The notes under the pieces are model-generated. The model did not search any database. It worked only from the letters and a program-made list of their open reading frames with translations, and was not told the DNA's origin. The translations under genes and the position numbers were made by a program. A stretch of 41,950 bases of DNA from a virus: IMG/VR virus record IMGVR_UViG_3300017963_000420, positions 1 through 41,950 of that record, one strand, 5' to 3'. Positions 16,701-23,904 of the stretch are shown here, piece by piece. How positions within the stretch are numbered: position 1 is the stretch's first letter; each line of letters begins with the position of its first letter.

Positions 16701-18520
16701 TCAGTCACGACGGAACGGACGTGAACATCGTCGGCGTCGGCACGACGGACATCAATATCACCGGGATCAGCGGATTCAATGTCGGGAATTACAATTTCGA
16801 CGTTGATCAAACAGTCGGTGCCGGCCAGGACAACTATGTCCTGACCTACAACAATTCGAACGGCCTGATTTCCCTGGAGGCGGCAACGGGCGGATCGCTG
16901 CCGACGGGAACGGTCAATGATTCGGTCCTGCGCTGGAACGGTTCTGCCTGGACGGAGGAAACCAGGGTCCGGGCATCCGGTGCCGGCGAACTGTCCGTGT
17001 TCAATACGGGCGGCACCGACGACGGTTCCTGGGATCACGATGGCACCGACTTGAACCTGCGCCTGACCAACACCGCCGCGTACAACATCATCGGCGCACC
17101 GCTGCGGATCAACAATTCGACGGGCGCGGATTGGGTCGAGGTCGAACACGACGGATCGAACGGATACATCCGGACAGGCGGTGCGGGCGGCGGCGATCTG
17201 CGCCTGGAACCGGCAGGCGGCGACGTCCAATTGCGTGGCGGTGCCGATCTGGTCATTTACAACGGCGGCAACACCGATTCGATTGAAATCAGTCACGACG
17301 GCACCGACTGCAATTTCACGTTTACCGGCACCACCGACCTGAACATGACCGGCCTGACAGCGATGAACCTGGCCAGCGGCACCGTGATCGAGTGGAACAA
17401 CGGTGCCAGCGGATCGATTGCCGAACTGCACGCTGACGACATGCTGTACCGGATGACGGGAACGACCAGGCAATTCCGGGTCGCGTCCGATACCGACGGC
17501 GCGCAATTCATGGTCGGCACCGTTGGCGATCCCGACAAATATTTCCTGGTTAGTCAGTCATCGATTACCTGGCTGACATATACGATCTGGAATTCCGGCA
17601 ACGACGGTGACGGTTCCGGCCTGGACGCCGACACCCTGGGCGGCATCCCGAACGCGAACGTGATGACGTTTGCCGGTGCCCAGGTGCCGGACTTCACGGA
17701 CATTGGCGACACCGATTTCGTTTCCCTGGCGAATGACGATTACGCGGTTTATGACGGCGCGCAGTGGCAAAACGTAAACATCCCAATCGTGACCCAGGCG
17801 CAGGCGGAAGCCGGCATCGATACGGCGCGCAAAATCTGGACGGCGCAACGCGTCAAACAGGCCATCGATGCCCTGGCACCTGGCGCATCGTTCACCGAGG
17901 TTTCCGATGACCTGACACCGCAACTCGGCGGTCAACTAGACGTGAACGGTCAGTCCATCCATTGGGCGGACAACGAGGAAGCGATTTTCGGAACCGGCAA
18001 CGATTTCCGGATCGACTACAACGGCACGAACGCGGTCCTGAATGCTATCGCCGGCGAAATCATTCTCCAGCGCAACGGGACGAATACATTCCGCACCGAG
18101 GACCACGACGGCACCGGCAACAGTTCCGGCGCGAAAGTGTTGGACCACGGTGGCACGCTGCGGTCGGTCGGTTTCAACGTCCTGCCGCTGTTCAATGACG
18201 ACGTGTCCGACACCCTGGAGGCACGCCACGTCGGGTCGATGAACGTCAAAGACACGACGACCGCCAGGACACTGACCCTGGAGGCCAGCACCGGCAGCGA
18301 CTTTGAACAGTACGGAATGGTGACGATTATGAATCTCGGATCGTCGGGCAACTATTCCGTCAACGAGGGCACCGGCGTCACCCTTTACGTCAACGATCCA
18401 GGCAGCGGACTGACGGACACGACGGGCGGACTGACGATTGGTCCTGGCGGGACCTGCAATATCTGGCGTCGGAACTCGACAACTTATATCGCCTGGGGCA
18501 CCGAACTGTCCTGGACATGA
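13748..18520 (+). CDS. Tail tip / host-specificity protein (lambda gpJ-like), long C-terminal fibre
   Basis: 1590 residues from GTG 13748, immediately after the peptidase stop. The N-terminus starts with a hydrophobic stretch (about 5-45, gpI-like) and then the conserved tip core (NFIYGEDMVSGPVIF near 75-89; the VYDPRLDTSP and SENPALALADYI segments near 212-240). A fibronectin type III-like domain follows at about 497-590 (ISWTNPAQATFSHIEIW). Residues about 980-1560 form a repetitive, Gly/Asp/Thr-rich fibre with recurring HDGTD-type units near 982, 1096, 1182 and 1453, interleaved with NSVLRWNG-like segments. It likely contacts the receptor. Confidence 0.85.
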   Translation: MGGFFAAAAKFFVAVFVGAGAGASAAYVFAVNVARLGLLALTAKLAAPKLDFTDKARNKALTLRDTIAPQNFIYGEDMVSGPVIFGNVAGTDNRDLYYMVAIAGHEVDSVQAYRIDDIDIDLADLSGSEDGTVNAGKFNGVMEIEFLHGESTQAASTLLNTAFGSLWTANHTARGWATMVFKMTIDETNDTAYENGVPRNFRVLVRGRQVYDPRLDTSPGANPTNPSYIAWSENPALALADYIMDDKFGMREDASRIDWDMVVTAANVCDQTVSVPAPVNSQKRYTINGTFSANESRRDVRDSLVNAMMGRMVFSQGLWKMWAGDTVSADVTLTEANLAGSIQLQASASSKDRYNRVRGKFVDKERKYTASAYPEVRNSAYVTEDGGEVRELVADFTTVQQEYEAQRNAIIMLRKSRNQRVLIFEGNWSCFRIQPGATVSLDIDELGFAGEKFFVTEWKFGPNGISLTMVEESDSDWNDPLVGDYTTRSRTGTLNFADQAVQAPTLVSVTAVYGGALISWTNPAQATFSHIEIWVANENVRGSALLVGTSQGTTFYDNVSSPERERYYWIRAVNVDGKVSDWDPDLTTTTFTAFPLIQPRPIVPDPYIRQGSSLWDLVQGASYSVGTGTDGTDTVRLSPGVSDFAAAEFVKRRGPNEWDALAYNGMVIEVRHRVQMLTQPGGSYSGHGIKFRAIVTDEGSPENRTTYLGKGGHGFDNTSSAGVWYDAVDTIYIDQEENETPPRFITIQAFAGKNIGGTLALDFVEASVVGPLFAPNLSTDEGRPVGLVPDPTDYDNPQKDGILSADGKWKAAPGGKLTSRFTFDTTTTSGDPGSGEVRFNNATLASVTNIYVSATTESDIDMDNVFGMLVAGNRIYWQNGTGFSDVAVFQVSGAPTDNTGWWTIPVTVVDSNGSVPGGAVAEQMFAIDWNVDTSGGSGPAGTTAGAIQTWDTSVSPDAWTEETTVRVVSGQLRIYDGLGTDYLGVSHDGTDVNIVGVGTTDINITGISGFNVGNYNFDVDQTVGAGQDNYVLTYNNSNGLISLEAATGGSLPTGTVNDSVLRWNGSAWTEETRVRASGAGELSVFNTGGTDDGSWDHDGTDLNLRLTNTAAYNIIGAPLRINNSTGADWVEVEHDGSNGYIRTGGAGGGDLRLEPAGGDVQLRGGADLVIYNGGNTDSIEISHDGTDCNFTFTGTTDLNMTGLTAMNLASGTVIEWNNGASGSIAELHADDMLYRMTGTTRQFRVASDTDGAQFMVGTVGDPDKYFLVSQSSITWLTYTIWNSGNDGDGSGLDADTLGGIPNANVMTFAGAQVPDFTDIGDTDFVSLANDDYAVYDGAQWQNVNIPIVTQAQAEAGIDTARKIWTAQRVKQAIDALAPGASFTEVSDDLTPQLGGQLDVNGQSIHWADNEEAIFGTGNDFRIDYNGTNAVLNAIAGEIILQRNGTNTFRTEDHDGTGNSSGAKVLDHGGTLRSVGFNVLPLFNDDVSDTLEARHVGSMNVKDTTTARTLTLEASTGSDFEQYGMVTIMNLGSSGNYSVNEGTGVTLYVNDPGSGLTDTTGGLTIGPGGTCNIWRRNSTTYIAWGTELSWT

Positions 18521-18969
18521 GTGTTTCGACCCAGGTCACCGCGAATATTCCCGAACCAGGCGCGTCCGGCACCGTCACGCTGTCCGGCGAGACAATCAAC
18601 GACATCGGTTCCGGCAACCGCCCATACCGCGCCGCCCTGGTTGTCTACACCGACGGCACCTGCGACAAAATCGAAAATCTCACGACGACGCAGATCGATT
18701 CGTCAACGGACTGGATCATTCCGAACGGTGATGCGTCATCGCTTCACGAAGTGCGATACACGAATCGAACCGGGTCGCCCCTGGACGTTACGACATCGCT
18801 TGCCGAAGACACTTGGGGATTCATCAGTTCGAACCGCTTTTTCGAACAACGCCTGGACGGAATTTCGATAGAGGGTTTTTCGTCGTCGTTTACGGTGGAA
18901 ATTCGTTACAACGGCGGGTCGGTGCTAGACTCCGCAACGTATGCACTCAACGTGGAGCGTTTGTTCTGA
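18517..18969 (+). CDS. Small beta-rich protein downstream of the tail tip
   Basis: 150 residues, overlapping the tip-protein stop by 4 bases. It is Thr/Ser/Gly-rich with alternating polar and hydrophobic residues and no signal peptide, so it is probably a virion component or an assembly partner of the fibre. No family recognised. Ends in a TGATG junction with the next small gene. Confidence 0.75.
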   Translation: MSVSTQVTANIPEPGASGTVTLSGETINDIGSGNRPYRAALVVYTDGTCDKIENLTTTQIDSSTDWIIPNGDASSLHEVRYTNRTGSPLDVTTSLAEDTWGFISSNRFFEQRLDGISIEGFSSSFTVEIRYNGGSVLDSATYALNVERLF

Positions 18970-19130
18970 TGGCAAAAGCAACTGGACCGGAATTTAATCC
19001 GAGGGAAGGAAGCGGCGGCGGCGTCGGCGCACGCCTGGCGAAGCGCGCGAAAAAGGTGCCGACGTTCGTGTGGGTCCTGGTCGGACTCCTGGTGATCGCA
19101 ACGATCTATGGTGCCGCGACCGCAGCATAA
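18969..19130 (+). CDS. 53-residue protein with one membrane helix
   Basis: ATG 18969 overlaps the preceding TGA. Residues 1-32 are basic and Gly-rich (GSGGGVGARLAKRAKKVP), followed by a single hydrophobic helix FVWVLVGLLVIATIYGAATA (about 33-52) ending near the C-terminus. The layout fits a small inner-membrane protein; it could be a virion tail-end membrane contact protein, or a holin-like helper at the border of the lysis block. Function is not shown. Confidence 0.65.
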   Translation: MAKATGPEFNPREGSGGGVGARLAKRAKKVPTFVWVLVGLLVIATIYGAATAA

Positions 19131-19316
19131 GTTTCGGCCTCGCGGGAAGGTATGGGAGTCGGTGTTCTTTTAACGATTGATTGTTCATAGGGGCAAATCG
19201 AAAGGATGACGCAAAGCCGATTTTTCAGGGAACTGACGGAAAGGGTTTGGGAATCCCGCTGTTAAAATGACCGGTGGCTAACCGCCGACACCCTAAAGCC
19301 ACCCGCGAGGCCGGAC
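19131..19316 (+). promoter_or_regulatory. Intergenic leader of the lysis block with candidate promoter
   Basis: The 186 bases between the structural and lysis genes hold an extended -10 match, TG-T-TAAAAT at 19260-19268, without a good -35 box. Its transcript would start near 19275 and include an inverted repeat GGTGGCT (19273-19279) / AGCCACC (19297-19303) just before the ribosome site GAGG (19307-19310). A near-palindrome GGGAATCCC lies at 19250-19258. No coding frame is evident. Confidence 0.4.
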
Positions 19317-19676
19317 ATGCAAGTCGAAGTAACCTGGCAAAAAGTGACCGCCGTCCTGGGAACAGTCGTACTGATCCCGACACTGATCGTCGTTTGGAAG
19401 CTCATCGGATGGATGACGCCCGACCAGCACGACGCGGACATCGTTGAAGTCGAGGCCACCGTCGCCACGCAGCAACAGGCGATATTGAATGCGATCAGTG
19501 CGCTGGAATTGAAAGCGGACACCAGGCACGAGCATTGGGAATGCGACGAAATGGGCGAGGAATTAGCCGACTGGCTGAAAGTCGAAAATCCGCCCGAATC
19601 TCTACTAGAAGACATCCGCCGACGGCGCGAGGCGATGACGCTTCGCAAGTGCGCGCGTTTTGACGACCCTGACTGA
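19317..19676 (+). CDS. Membrane-anchored lysis-region protein (holin or accessory candidate)
   Basis: 119 residues; ATG 19317 has GAGG six bases upstream. One hydrophobic helix spans about residues 10-32 (VTAVLGTVVLIPTLIVVWKLIGW); the rest is a charged, helical cytoplasmic or periplasmic domain with TVATQQQAILNAISALELK (near 49-67). This N-anchored, coiled-coil layout is seen in accessory holin-type proteins. No family recognised, so holin is inferred from layout and position. Confidence 0.6.
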   Translation: MQVEVTWQKVTAVLGTVVLIPTLIVVWKLIGWMTPDQHDADIVEVEATVATQQQAILNAISALELKADTRHEHWECDEMGEELADWLKVENPPESLLEDIRRRREAMTLRKCARFDDPD

Positions 19677-19769
19677 CCGCTGACTATGGCCGCGCGGCGA
19701 CCTATGCGACAATCCGCCCACTTACCGGGAACTGATTCCCAAATACCGAAGAATGGTGGAAGGCGTCGA

Positions 19770-20048
19770 ATGGATTCCGATACGCTCGTCAAACTGTTGG
19801 AATGGGCATGGGTGGGACTCGGCGGCATGGTTGCGTATCTGTGGCGAAAGGTGACCGGGATGGAAACCCGAACTGTTCTATTGGAAGCGCAGGCCGAACA
19901 CGCGGAGAAACAACGCATCGAGGACAGGCAGGCCAGGAACGAATCGAAACGCGACATCATTGAACGCATCGACTTCCATCACGCGGCGGTCGTTTCGCGG
20001 ATAGATCGCATCGAAAAGGAAATCAAAAACGGACACGGTTCCAAATAA
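19770..20048 (+). CDS. Small membrane protein with coiled coil (XhlA/holin-like layout)
   Basis: 92 residues from ATG 19770, supported by GGAAGG at 19757-19762; the open frame extends upstream but lacks a ribosome site. A hydrophobic segment LLEWAWVGLGGMVAYLW is at about 8-24, followed by a long charged helix with heptad pattern (LLEAQAEHAEKQRIED and RIDRIEKEIKN). The layout resembles XhlA-type or DUF2730-like lysis accessory proteins. Its TAA overlaps the next ATG (TAATG). An inverted repeat GGGAA/TTCCC at 19727-19740 lies upstream. Confidence 0.6.
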   Translation: MDSDTLVKLLEWAWVGLGGMVAYLWRKVTGMETRTVLLEAQAEHAEKQRIEDRQARNESKRDIIERIDFHHAAVVSRIDRIEKEIKNGHGSK

Positions 20049-20542
20049 TGCCGCAACTGCACCTGGTCCGATTCTCTTACTCCCCAACCGAAACCGAAGG
20101 ATTTTTATACCTGGATGATGGGTCCCGTCTCTTTACAATCGAACGACCTTGGCGGTCTTCTGCGCCGGGCGGGATGCCCTTCGAATCCTGCGTGCCCGAC
20201 GGCACGTATTCGCTCGTCCCGCATGTACGGTCAAACGGTGATGAAGTGTTCGCGTTGTGGAATCCCGATTTGCACGTATGGCACACGCCGCAGGAAAGAA
20301 ACGGACGACCAGGACGCGACCTGATCCTAATCCACGCCGGCAACCGAATCGATGACATTGTGGGTTGCGTAGCGCCCGGCCTGGCGCGCACAATTCACAA
20401 CAACCATCGGATGGTCACCAGGTCGCGCGCGGCGATGCAACGGATCATGTCGGTCGATTACGAATCGATAGTGATCGAACCCGGTTGCGGAGCAACCAAC
20501 AATGTCACAGTCCAATACGAAACCGACGGCGGCACCGACTAG
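20048..20542 (+). CDS. DUF5675 family protein, candidate lysis enzyme
   Basis: 164 residues. The DUF5675 signature is clear: LFTIERPW at 28-35, ESCVPDGTYSLVPH at 46-59 and DLILIHAGNRIDDIVGCVAPG at 91-111, with C48, H96 and C107 conserved. The pattern resembles L,D-transpeptidase-like folds, and these proteins recur in phage lysis cassettes. No lysozyme, amidase or chitinase gene is seen in the window, so this is the best endolysin candidate. It has no signal peptide or anchor and overlaps the next gene by 41 bases. Confidence 0.75.
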   Translation: MPQLHLVRFSYSPTETEGFLYLDDGSRLFTIERPWRSSAPGGMPFESCVPDGTYSLVPHVRSNGDEVFALWNPDLHVWHTPQERNGRPGRDLILIHAGNRIDDIVGCVAPGLARTIHNNHRMVTRSRAAMQRIMSVDYESIVIEPGCGATNNVTVQYETDGGTD

Positions 20543-20696
20543 AAAAGTCGCATACGGCGCAGCAATCAACGGCGTGATCGGAATCGCCGCCTGGTATCTC
20601 CGGACGTACCAGGCAATCGACATCCCTGGCGAGGTCCAGGGCATGGTGCACACGGTCGCCGTGTTCGCCGTCCAGTACATGGTTCCCGATGCTTGA
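20502..20696 (+). CDS. Small membrane protein, holin candidate
   Basis: 64 residues in a frame overlapping the DUF5675 gene by 41 bases. A basic N-terminus (TRKVAYGAAIN, 13-23) leads into a hydrophobic segment GVIGIAAWYLRTYQAI (near 24-39) and a second moderately hydrophobic segment VHTVAVFAVQYMV (near 49-61), so it could span the membrane twice with a short periplasmic loop. Size, position and topology fit a class II-like holin. It overlaps the next start by 8 bases. Confidence 0.6.
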   Translation: MSQSNTKPTAAPTRKVAYGAAINGVIGIAAWYLRTYQAIDIPGEVQGMVHTVAVFAVQYMVPDA

Positions 20697-21036
20697 TTGG
20701 CTAAAATCCGTCGGGACCGCTGTTTGGGTCGGTGCGCTCGCTTTCCTGGCATTCCTTGCCGCGACCCAGGCATCACGCGCAAAGCGTTCAGAACGGAAAT
20801 GGCGCGGCCAGGCAGAGCAATACCAGGCCGACGCCAGGGACGAATCTATACACGAGGCCGAAAACGCCCTGGATCGCGCTGCCCAGGCAAACGAGCGGGC
20901 GGAAGCGGCGCGCGAACGAACCAGGAGACGGATCGATGCGATTGCAGAACGTGACGACGAAATGCGCGACATTGTTGCTGGTTGGGGTGCTGACGGGGTG
21001 TTCCACGACTCCGACGAATCCCTGGGCGGAAATTGA
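20689..21036 (+). CDS. Inner-membrane spanin-like protein (Rz-like)
   Basis: 115 residues: one N-terminal membrane helix (WVGALAFLAFLAATQA, about 13-28) followed by a long, strongly charged helix rich in Ala, Glu and Arg (RDESIHEAENALDRAAQANERAEAARERTRRR, near 50-81). This is the i-spanin layout: a signal-anchor with a periplasmic coiled coil. The lipoprotein gene below starts inside its end in another frame, as in Rz/Rz1 pairs. ATG 20689 overlaps the previous gene. Confidence 0.72.
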   Translation: MLDWLKSVGTAVWVGALAFLAFLAATQASRAKRSERKWRGQAEQYQADARDESIHEAENALDRAAQANERAEAARERTRRRIDAIAERDDEMRDIVAGWGADGVFHDSDESLGGN

Positions 21037-21370
21037 AACTCCGACGGAACCGGCAACGCGGCCTGTCGACCTACCAGGATTCCCCAAACCGGTTTCAGCA
21101 GATCGCGAGTCGGTCACCTTCGACCTGGAAGGGGCGCGACAATTGCGAGCGTTCCAGGAAGCCGCAAAAGGAAACACGGAAATCGCCGCTGCCCTGGCTG
21201 ACCAGGTTGACGAACTTCAAAACGCTGCCGGGCATCTTGTCGAGGCGGGCGAAGCGCAGGCCGAACTGACCCGCATCCAGCGGGAAATCATCGCGGAGGA
21301 AAGGCAACGACACCTGGTCGAAAAGGGTGTTTTGTACCTGGGCGTGATCGCGCTGATCCTTGCGCTATAA
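20936..21370 (+). CDS. Lipoprotein spanin with an additional C-terminal membrane helix (u-spanin-like)
   Basis: 144 residues from ATG 20936, chosen for its strong ribosome site AGGAG (20923-20927, 8 bases upstream) although the frame is open further back. It has a lipoprotein signal LLLVGVLTGC with lipobox Cys22, then a Pro-rich part (TPTEPATRPVDLPGFPKP) and a helical region, and a hydrophobic C-terminus GVLYLGVIALILAL at 131-144. Outer-membrane lipid anchor plus C-terminal inner-membrane helix is the unimolecular spanin (T1 gp11) design, yet the overlapping upstream gene looks like an i-spanin. The overlap is 101 bases. Confidence 0.72.
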   Translation: MRLQNVTTKCATLLLVGVLTGCSTTPTNPWAEIETPTEPATRPVDLPGFPKPVSADRESVTFDLEGARQLRAFQEAAKGNTEIAAALADQVDELQNAAGHLVEAGEAQAELTRIQREIIAEERQRHLVEKGVLYLGVIALILAL

Positions 21371-21373
21371 AAA

Positions 21374-21404
21374 AAACCCGGACCGCTTGGGACGGTCCGG
21401 GTTT
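21374..21404. terminator. Strong bidirectional terminator between converging operons
   Basis: AAACCCGGACCG (21374-21385) and CGGTCCGGGTTT (21393-21404) form a perfect 12-bp stem with a 7-base loop. An A run on the left and T run on the right give a U tract for transcripts from both sides. It ends the rightward lysis operon and the leftward recombination operon. Confidence 0.93.
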
Positions 21405-21445
21405 CTTCGCTTGGGCACTCTCCCGACTTAGGAGGGTATGACCGC

Positions 21446-21505
21446 CCTGCCGGTGTCGGATGATTCAGCAGTTTTCCCAGGAGGGATTTTAGAATCGCCG
21501 GCAGG
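21446..21505. repeat. Inverted repeat just past the end of the leftward operon
   Basis: CCTGCCGG (21446-21453) and CCGGCAGG (21498-21505) are an 8-bp inverted repeat with a 44-base loop, between the exonuclease stop and the bidirectional terminator. The rest of 21405-21509 shows no gene. It may be RNA 3'-end structure; the long loop makes a terminator role weak. Confidence 0.3.
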
Positions 21506-21509
21506 ACCG

Positions 21510-22148
21510 TCAGCGCGGAACATAGCGACTTTTCCGCGACTCCACAAGTGCCTGGACATCACGCCACAACTTCACGAACGCCGGCAACAGAACGTTGTCG
21601 ATATATGCCTGATCGCGTTCGATCCTTTCGATGAACCCGCGTTCCAGTTCGACACCGGTCTCGTCGGACCGCCAATAGTTGACGTAATCGCACCACTTCC
21701 TGTCGGTGACGAATAGCTGCGTCTGCACCTGGTCGATGACGGATTTGTTCGCGCGTAGTGCCGAATGCGCCTTGAACGTTTTCAGTGTCTTCCGGTACTT
21801 GATTTCCACCAGACCGTCGTCGCCGACCAGACCGTCGGGCGAACACCCGATGAACGAATAGTCGTCATGGATGACGAACCCGGTTTCCTGGACATCGACA
21901 TCCTTTTTGAACGAGTACCAACCGCGCGCCCAGGATTCATAAAACCGTCCATCCGTGAACCAGGGCGGCGGTTCATCCTCGTCAAAGTTCGGAATTCCTT
22001 CCAGGTCATCCGCCAGGTGTTCGATGTACCCGATCCGGCCTTTCGTGTGATCGCCGGCCAGCGCCAGGCGCGCATTCGACGCCGAAATGACACCGCGTTT
22101 CGCCTGGTGCCACTCGTCGGTGCCCTGCGTCGTGCAAAGGACTTTCAC
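21510..22148 (-). CDS. YqaJ-like recombination exonuclease
   Basis: 212 residues from GTG 22148, which overlaps the previous stop (GTGA). Lambda-exonuclease-type PD-(D/E)XK core: TDEWHQAKRGVISASNARLAL near 10-30, then GCSPDGLVGDDGLVEIKYRK with the catalytic D and E-x-K (about 102-121), and a late QVQTQLFV helix (about 141-148). It resects 5' strands of linear DNA so that the annealing protein encoded upstream can pair the exposed strands. It is the last gene of the leftward operon. Confidence 0.88.
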   Translation of the reverse strand: MKVLCTTQGTDEWHQAKRGVISASNARLALAGDHTKGRIGYIEHLADDLEGIPNFDEDEPPPWFTDGRFYESWARGWYSFKKDVDVQETGFVIHDDYSFIGCSPDGLVGDDGLVEIKYRKTLKTFKAHSALRANKSVIDQVQTQLFVTDRKWCDYVNYWRSDETGVELERGFIERIERDQAYIDNVLLPAFVKLWRDVQALVESRKSRYVPR

Positions 22149-22477
22149 TGCGTTCGCCTGATCGCCACGATCCGCACGCCCATCGTCCGGTCGAACATCG
22201 CGCGCAACGTGCAATTTCGCATCGACGCCGCCTTTGCTGCCTGCTCGACCGACATCGAGGCTTTCAGCCAGGGCGGGTTGATTTGCTCGTCCGGTTTGTC
22301 CGACTTCAAAACCTGGAATGCGATGGCGCGCGCGTCTTCAACGCTGCCGGCGCTGAACGGTCCATGCACTTCCTCGCAAAATGGCGACTCGTGGGCTTCC
22401 TGGATGTCCAGCGGTCCGAAATACCGTTTCGTGTGGACGCTGCCGTTTGTGTGTCTGTAACCCCAGAATTGCATCAT
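22145..22477 (-). CDS. Unknown protein in the recombination operon
   Basis: 110 residues. The N-terminus reads MMQFWGYRHTNGSVHTKRYFGP, followed by GPFSAGSVEDARAIAFQVLK and a basic C-terminus. No known domain recognised. Start and stop overlap both neighbours by 4 bases, showing co-translation with the exonuclease. Confidence 0.8.
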   Translation of the reverse strand: MMQFWGYRHTNGSVHTKRYFGPLDIQEAHESPFCEEVHGPFSAGSVEDARAIAFQVLKSDKPDEQINPPWLKASMSVEQAAKAASMRNCTLRAMFDRTMGVRIVAIRRTQ

Positions 22478-22677
22478 TGTCGTTTCTCCGATTTGTACCC
22501 ATCAAGCGTTGACCGGATCAGTTCGTATCCGGTGTCCAATTCCTCGTTGATCCACTCGACCAGTGGCATGGCGTCGAGGTCACCGCCTTGTGCCAGGTAA
22601 TTGTTGATCCGCACCATGACGCGTTTTTGCACTGCCTTCACGAGCGCGTCGCGGATCGGGTCATTCTCCGTTGCCAT
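22474..22677 (-). CDS. 67-residue unknown protein in the recombination operon
   Basis: ATG 22677 lies inside the end of the annealing-protein gene (17-base overlap) with GGAG-like sequence upstream; the longer open frame to 22872 lacks a start of this quality and has low-complexity shadow sequence. The product is acidic-helical (MATENDPIRDALVKAVQ at the start; WINEELDTGYELI later). Function unknown. Confidence 0.72.
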   Translation of the reverse strand: MATENDPIRDALVKAVQKRVMVRINNYLAQGGDLDAMPLVEWINEELDTGYELIRSTLDGYKSEKRQ

Positions 22678-23629
22678 CGTCCGTCTCCTGTTCCGCCAAT
22701 TCTGCGGCCTTTTCTTCCAGGGACCTGATTGCGTCCTGGAGGCGATACGCGGGAATGTTGGATGGATCGCCGTTGTCGATGTGAAAACGCCGCCTGGCAA
22801 GCGAGGCGATGACAGACTGCCCCTTTTCGCCGAACAGTTCGGTCGCGGCGGCGAGCAGGTAGCGAACGCCATCCTCGTCCAGCGTCGTGTCTGTCGCCAA
22901 TTGCGCGGCGTCGTCGTCCTGGATGTCCTGGGTGAATACTTCGGACAGTCCGCAGGCGTTCAACACGGCGTCGATCAGCGAGGATTTTTTCGCCATTTTG
23001 AACACTTTGTTGATCGCGCCGTAATCGTCGTCCACGCCGCGTCCGCCGATTCCTTCGCTGACGACGTTGCCATCCGGGTTGACCAGGTGACACCGCAGGA
23101 TCACGTATTTGCATCCCGGCGTCATAACCTGTTCCCTGGCGTCGGCGAGGTCCGGCCATTCCGCGCGCAGTCCCAACATCCCGCAGATTTTCTCCGCGCC
23201 CGCCTTCCACAAACACGGTTTGGAATAGTGGTACTGATTGTCGCAACGATTGCCCTTGTCGCACTTGTCCCTGGGCATGATGTGGATGCGACCGAAATCG
23301 GTGCCTTCCACCAGGGCGGCGCGAACCCATTCCATCAGGTTCGCGCGGTTCGTCTTCCGGAGTTCCAGGGCGTGTTGCAACGCTTCCGGATCGGAGTCCA
23401 GCCAGGTGTGGACCGGTGCCGGCGCGCGCACCTGGTTCGGGTTGAATACCTGGACAGCGTTTTCCGCCAGGTCGGTCGAACGCCCGTTGGCGGTCTCGTG
23501 CGCTTCCAGGACGGTCCGTTGGTTGCCATCAGGGTCCAGGACAATGATTCCATCCAGGGATTCGGTGACGATCCAGTCTTCCGGGATGTCCCATTCCTGG
23601 CCATCCGGGTCGGTCAATTTTTTGCTCAT
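22661..23629 (-). CDS. Probable single-strand annealing protein (Rad52-like type)
   Basis: 322 residues. The central part has a Cys-rich turn CDKGNRCDNQYHYSKPCLWK (near 123-142), AEKICGMLGL, CHLVNPDGNVVSEGIGGRG (near 179-197) and KMAKKSSLIDAVLNACGLSEVFTQD (near 211-235). The last two resemble phage annealing proteins in which a lysine helix and the GLSxxFTQD turn close the beta-barrel ring. Two genes from the exonuclease in the same operon, it would form an exo/annealase pair. Family membership is inferred from motifs and context. Confidence 0.65.
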   Translation of the reverse strand: MSKKLTDPDGQEWDIPEDWIVTESLDGIIVLDPDGNQRTVLEAHETANGRSTDLAENAVQVFNPNQVRAPAPVHTWLDSDPEALQHALELRKTNRANLMEWVRAALVEGTDFGRIHIMPRDKCDKGNRCDNQYHYSKPCLWKAGAEKICGMLGLRAEWPDLADAREQVMTPGCKYVILRCHLVNPDGNVVSEGIGGRGVDDDYGAINKVFKMAKKSSLIDAVLNACGLSEVFTQDIQDDDAAQLATDTTLDEDGVRYLLAAATELFGEKGQSVIASLARRRFHIDNGDPSNIPAYRLQDAIRSLEEKAAELAEQETDDGNGE

Positions 23630-23904
23630 GGTTTTGTTTCTCCGTCGTCGGGTAAAGGAAACCGCGCAACGTGCGCGGCCAGGTTCATTTTCGCGATGAT
23701 CCGAACTTGCTTGTCCGGAATCCTGGACAGGATGTTGTGCATCGCGAAGGCGATCAGAAACGTGTCGACCGCCACGTCATCCAAACCGTTGTCCAGTTTG
23801 AATTGATAGGCGAATTCCTCGATGTCGCGATAGAGGACCGACGTTTGGTATTTGTCCATCGCTTCGAAAGGGTTTTTCGCCATGTAGTCGTCGGGTTTGC
23901 TCAT
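23626..23904 (-). CDS. Small unknown helical protein
   Basis: 92 residues beginning MSKPDDYMAKNPFEAMDK, with a helical core (DVAVDTFLIAFAMHNILSRI). Both ends overlap neighbours by 4 bases. No domain recognised. Possibly a partner of the annealing protein, by position only. Confidence 0.75.
   Translation of the reverse strand: MSKPDDYMAKNPFEAMDKYQTSVLYRDIEEFAYQFKLDNGLDDVAVDTFLIAFAMHNILSRIPDKQVRIIAKMNLAAHVARFPLPDDGETKP

Noticed and set aside
16076-17506. Minus-strand frame of 476 residues opposite the tail-tip gene
   Set aside because: An antisense shadow of repetitive codons; no ribosome site, and low-complexity Arg/Asp/Val-rich product.
21446-21505. The 8-bp inverted repeat as a terminator for the leftward operon
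   Set aside because: The 44-base loop and lack of a U tract make it weak; the nearby bidirectional terminator is sufficient.
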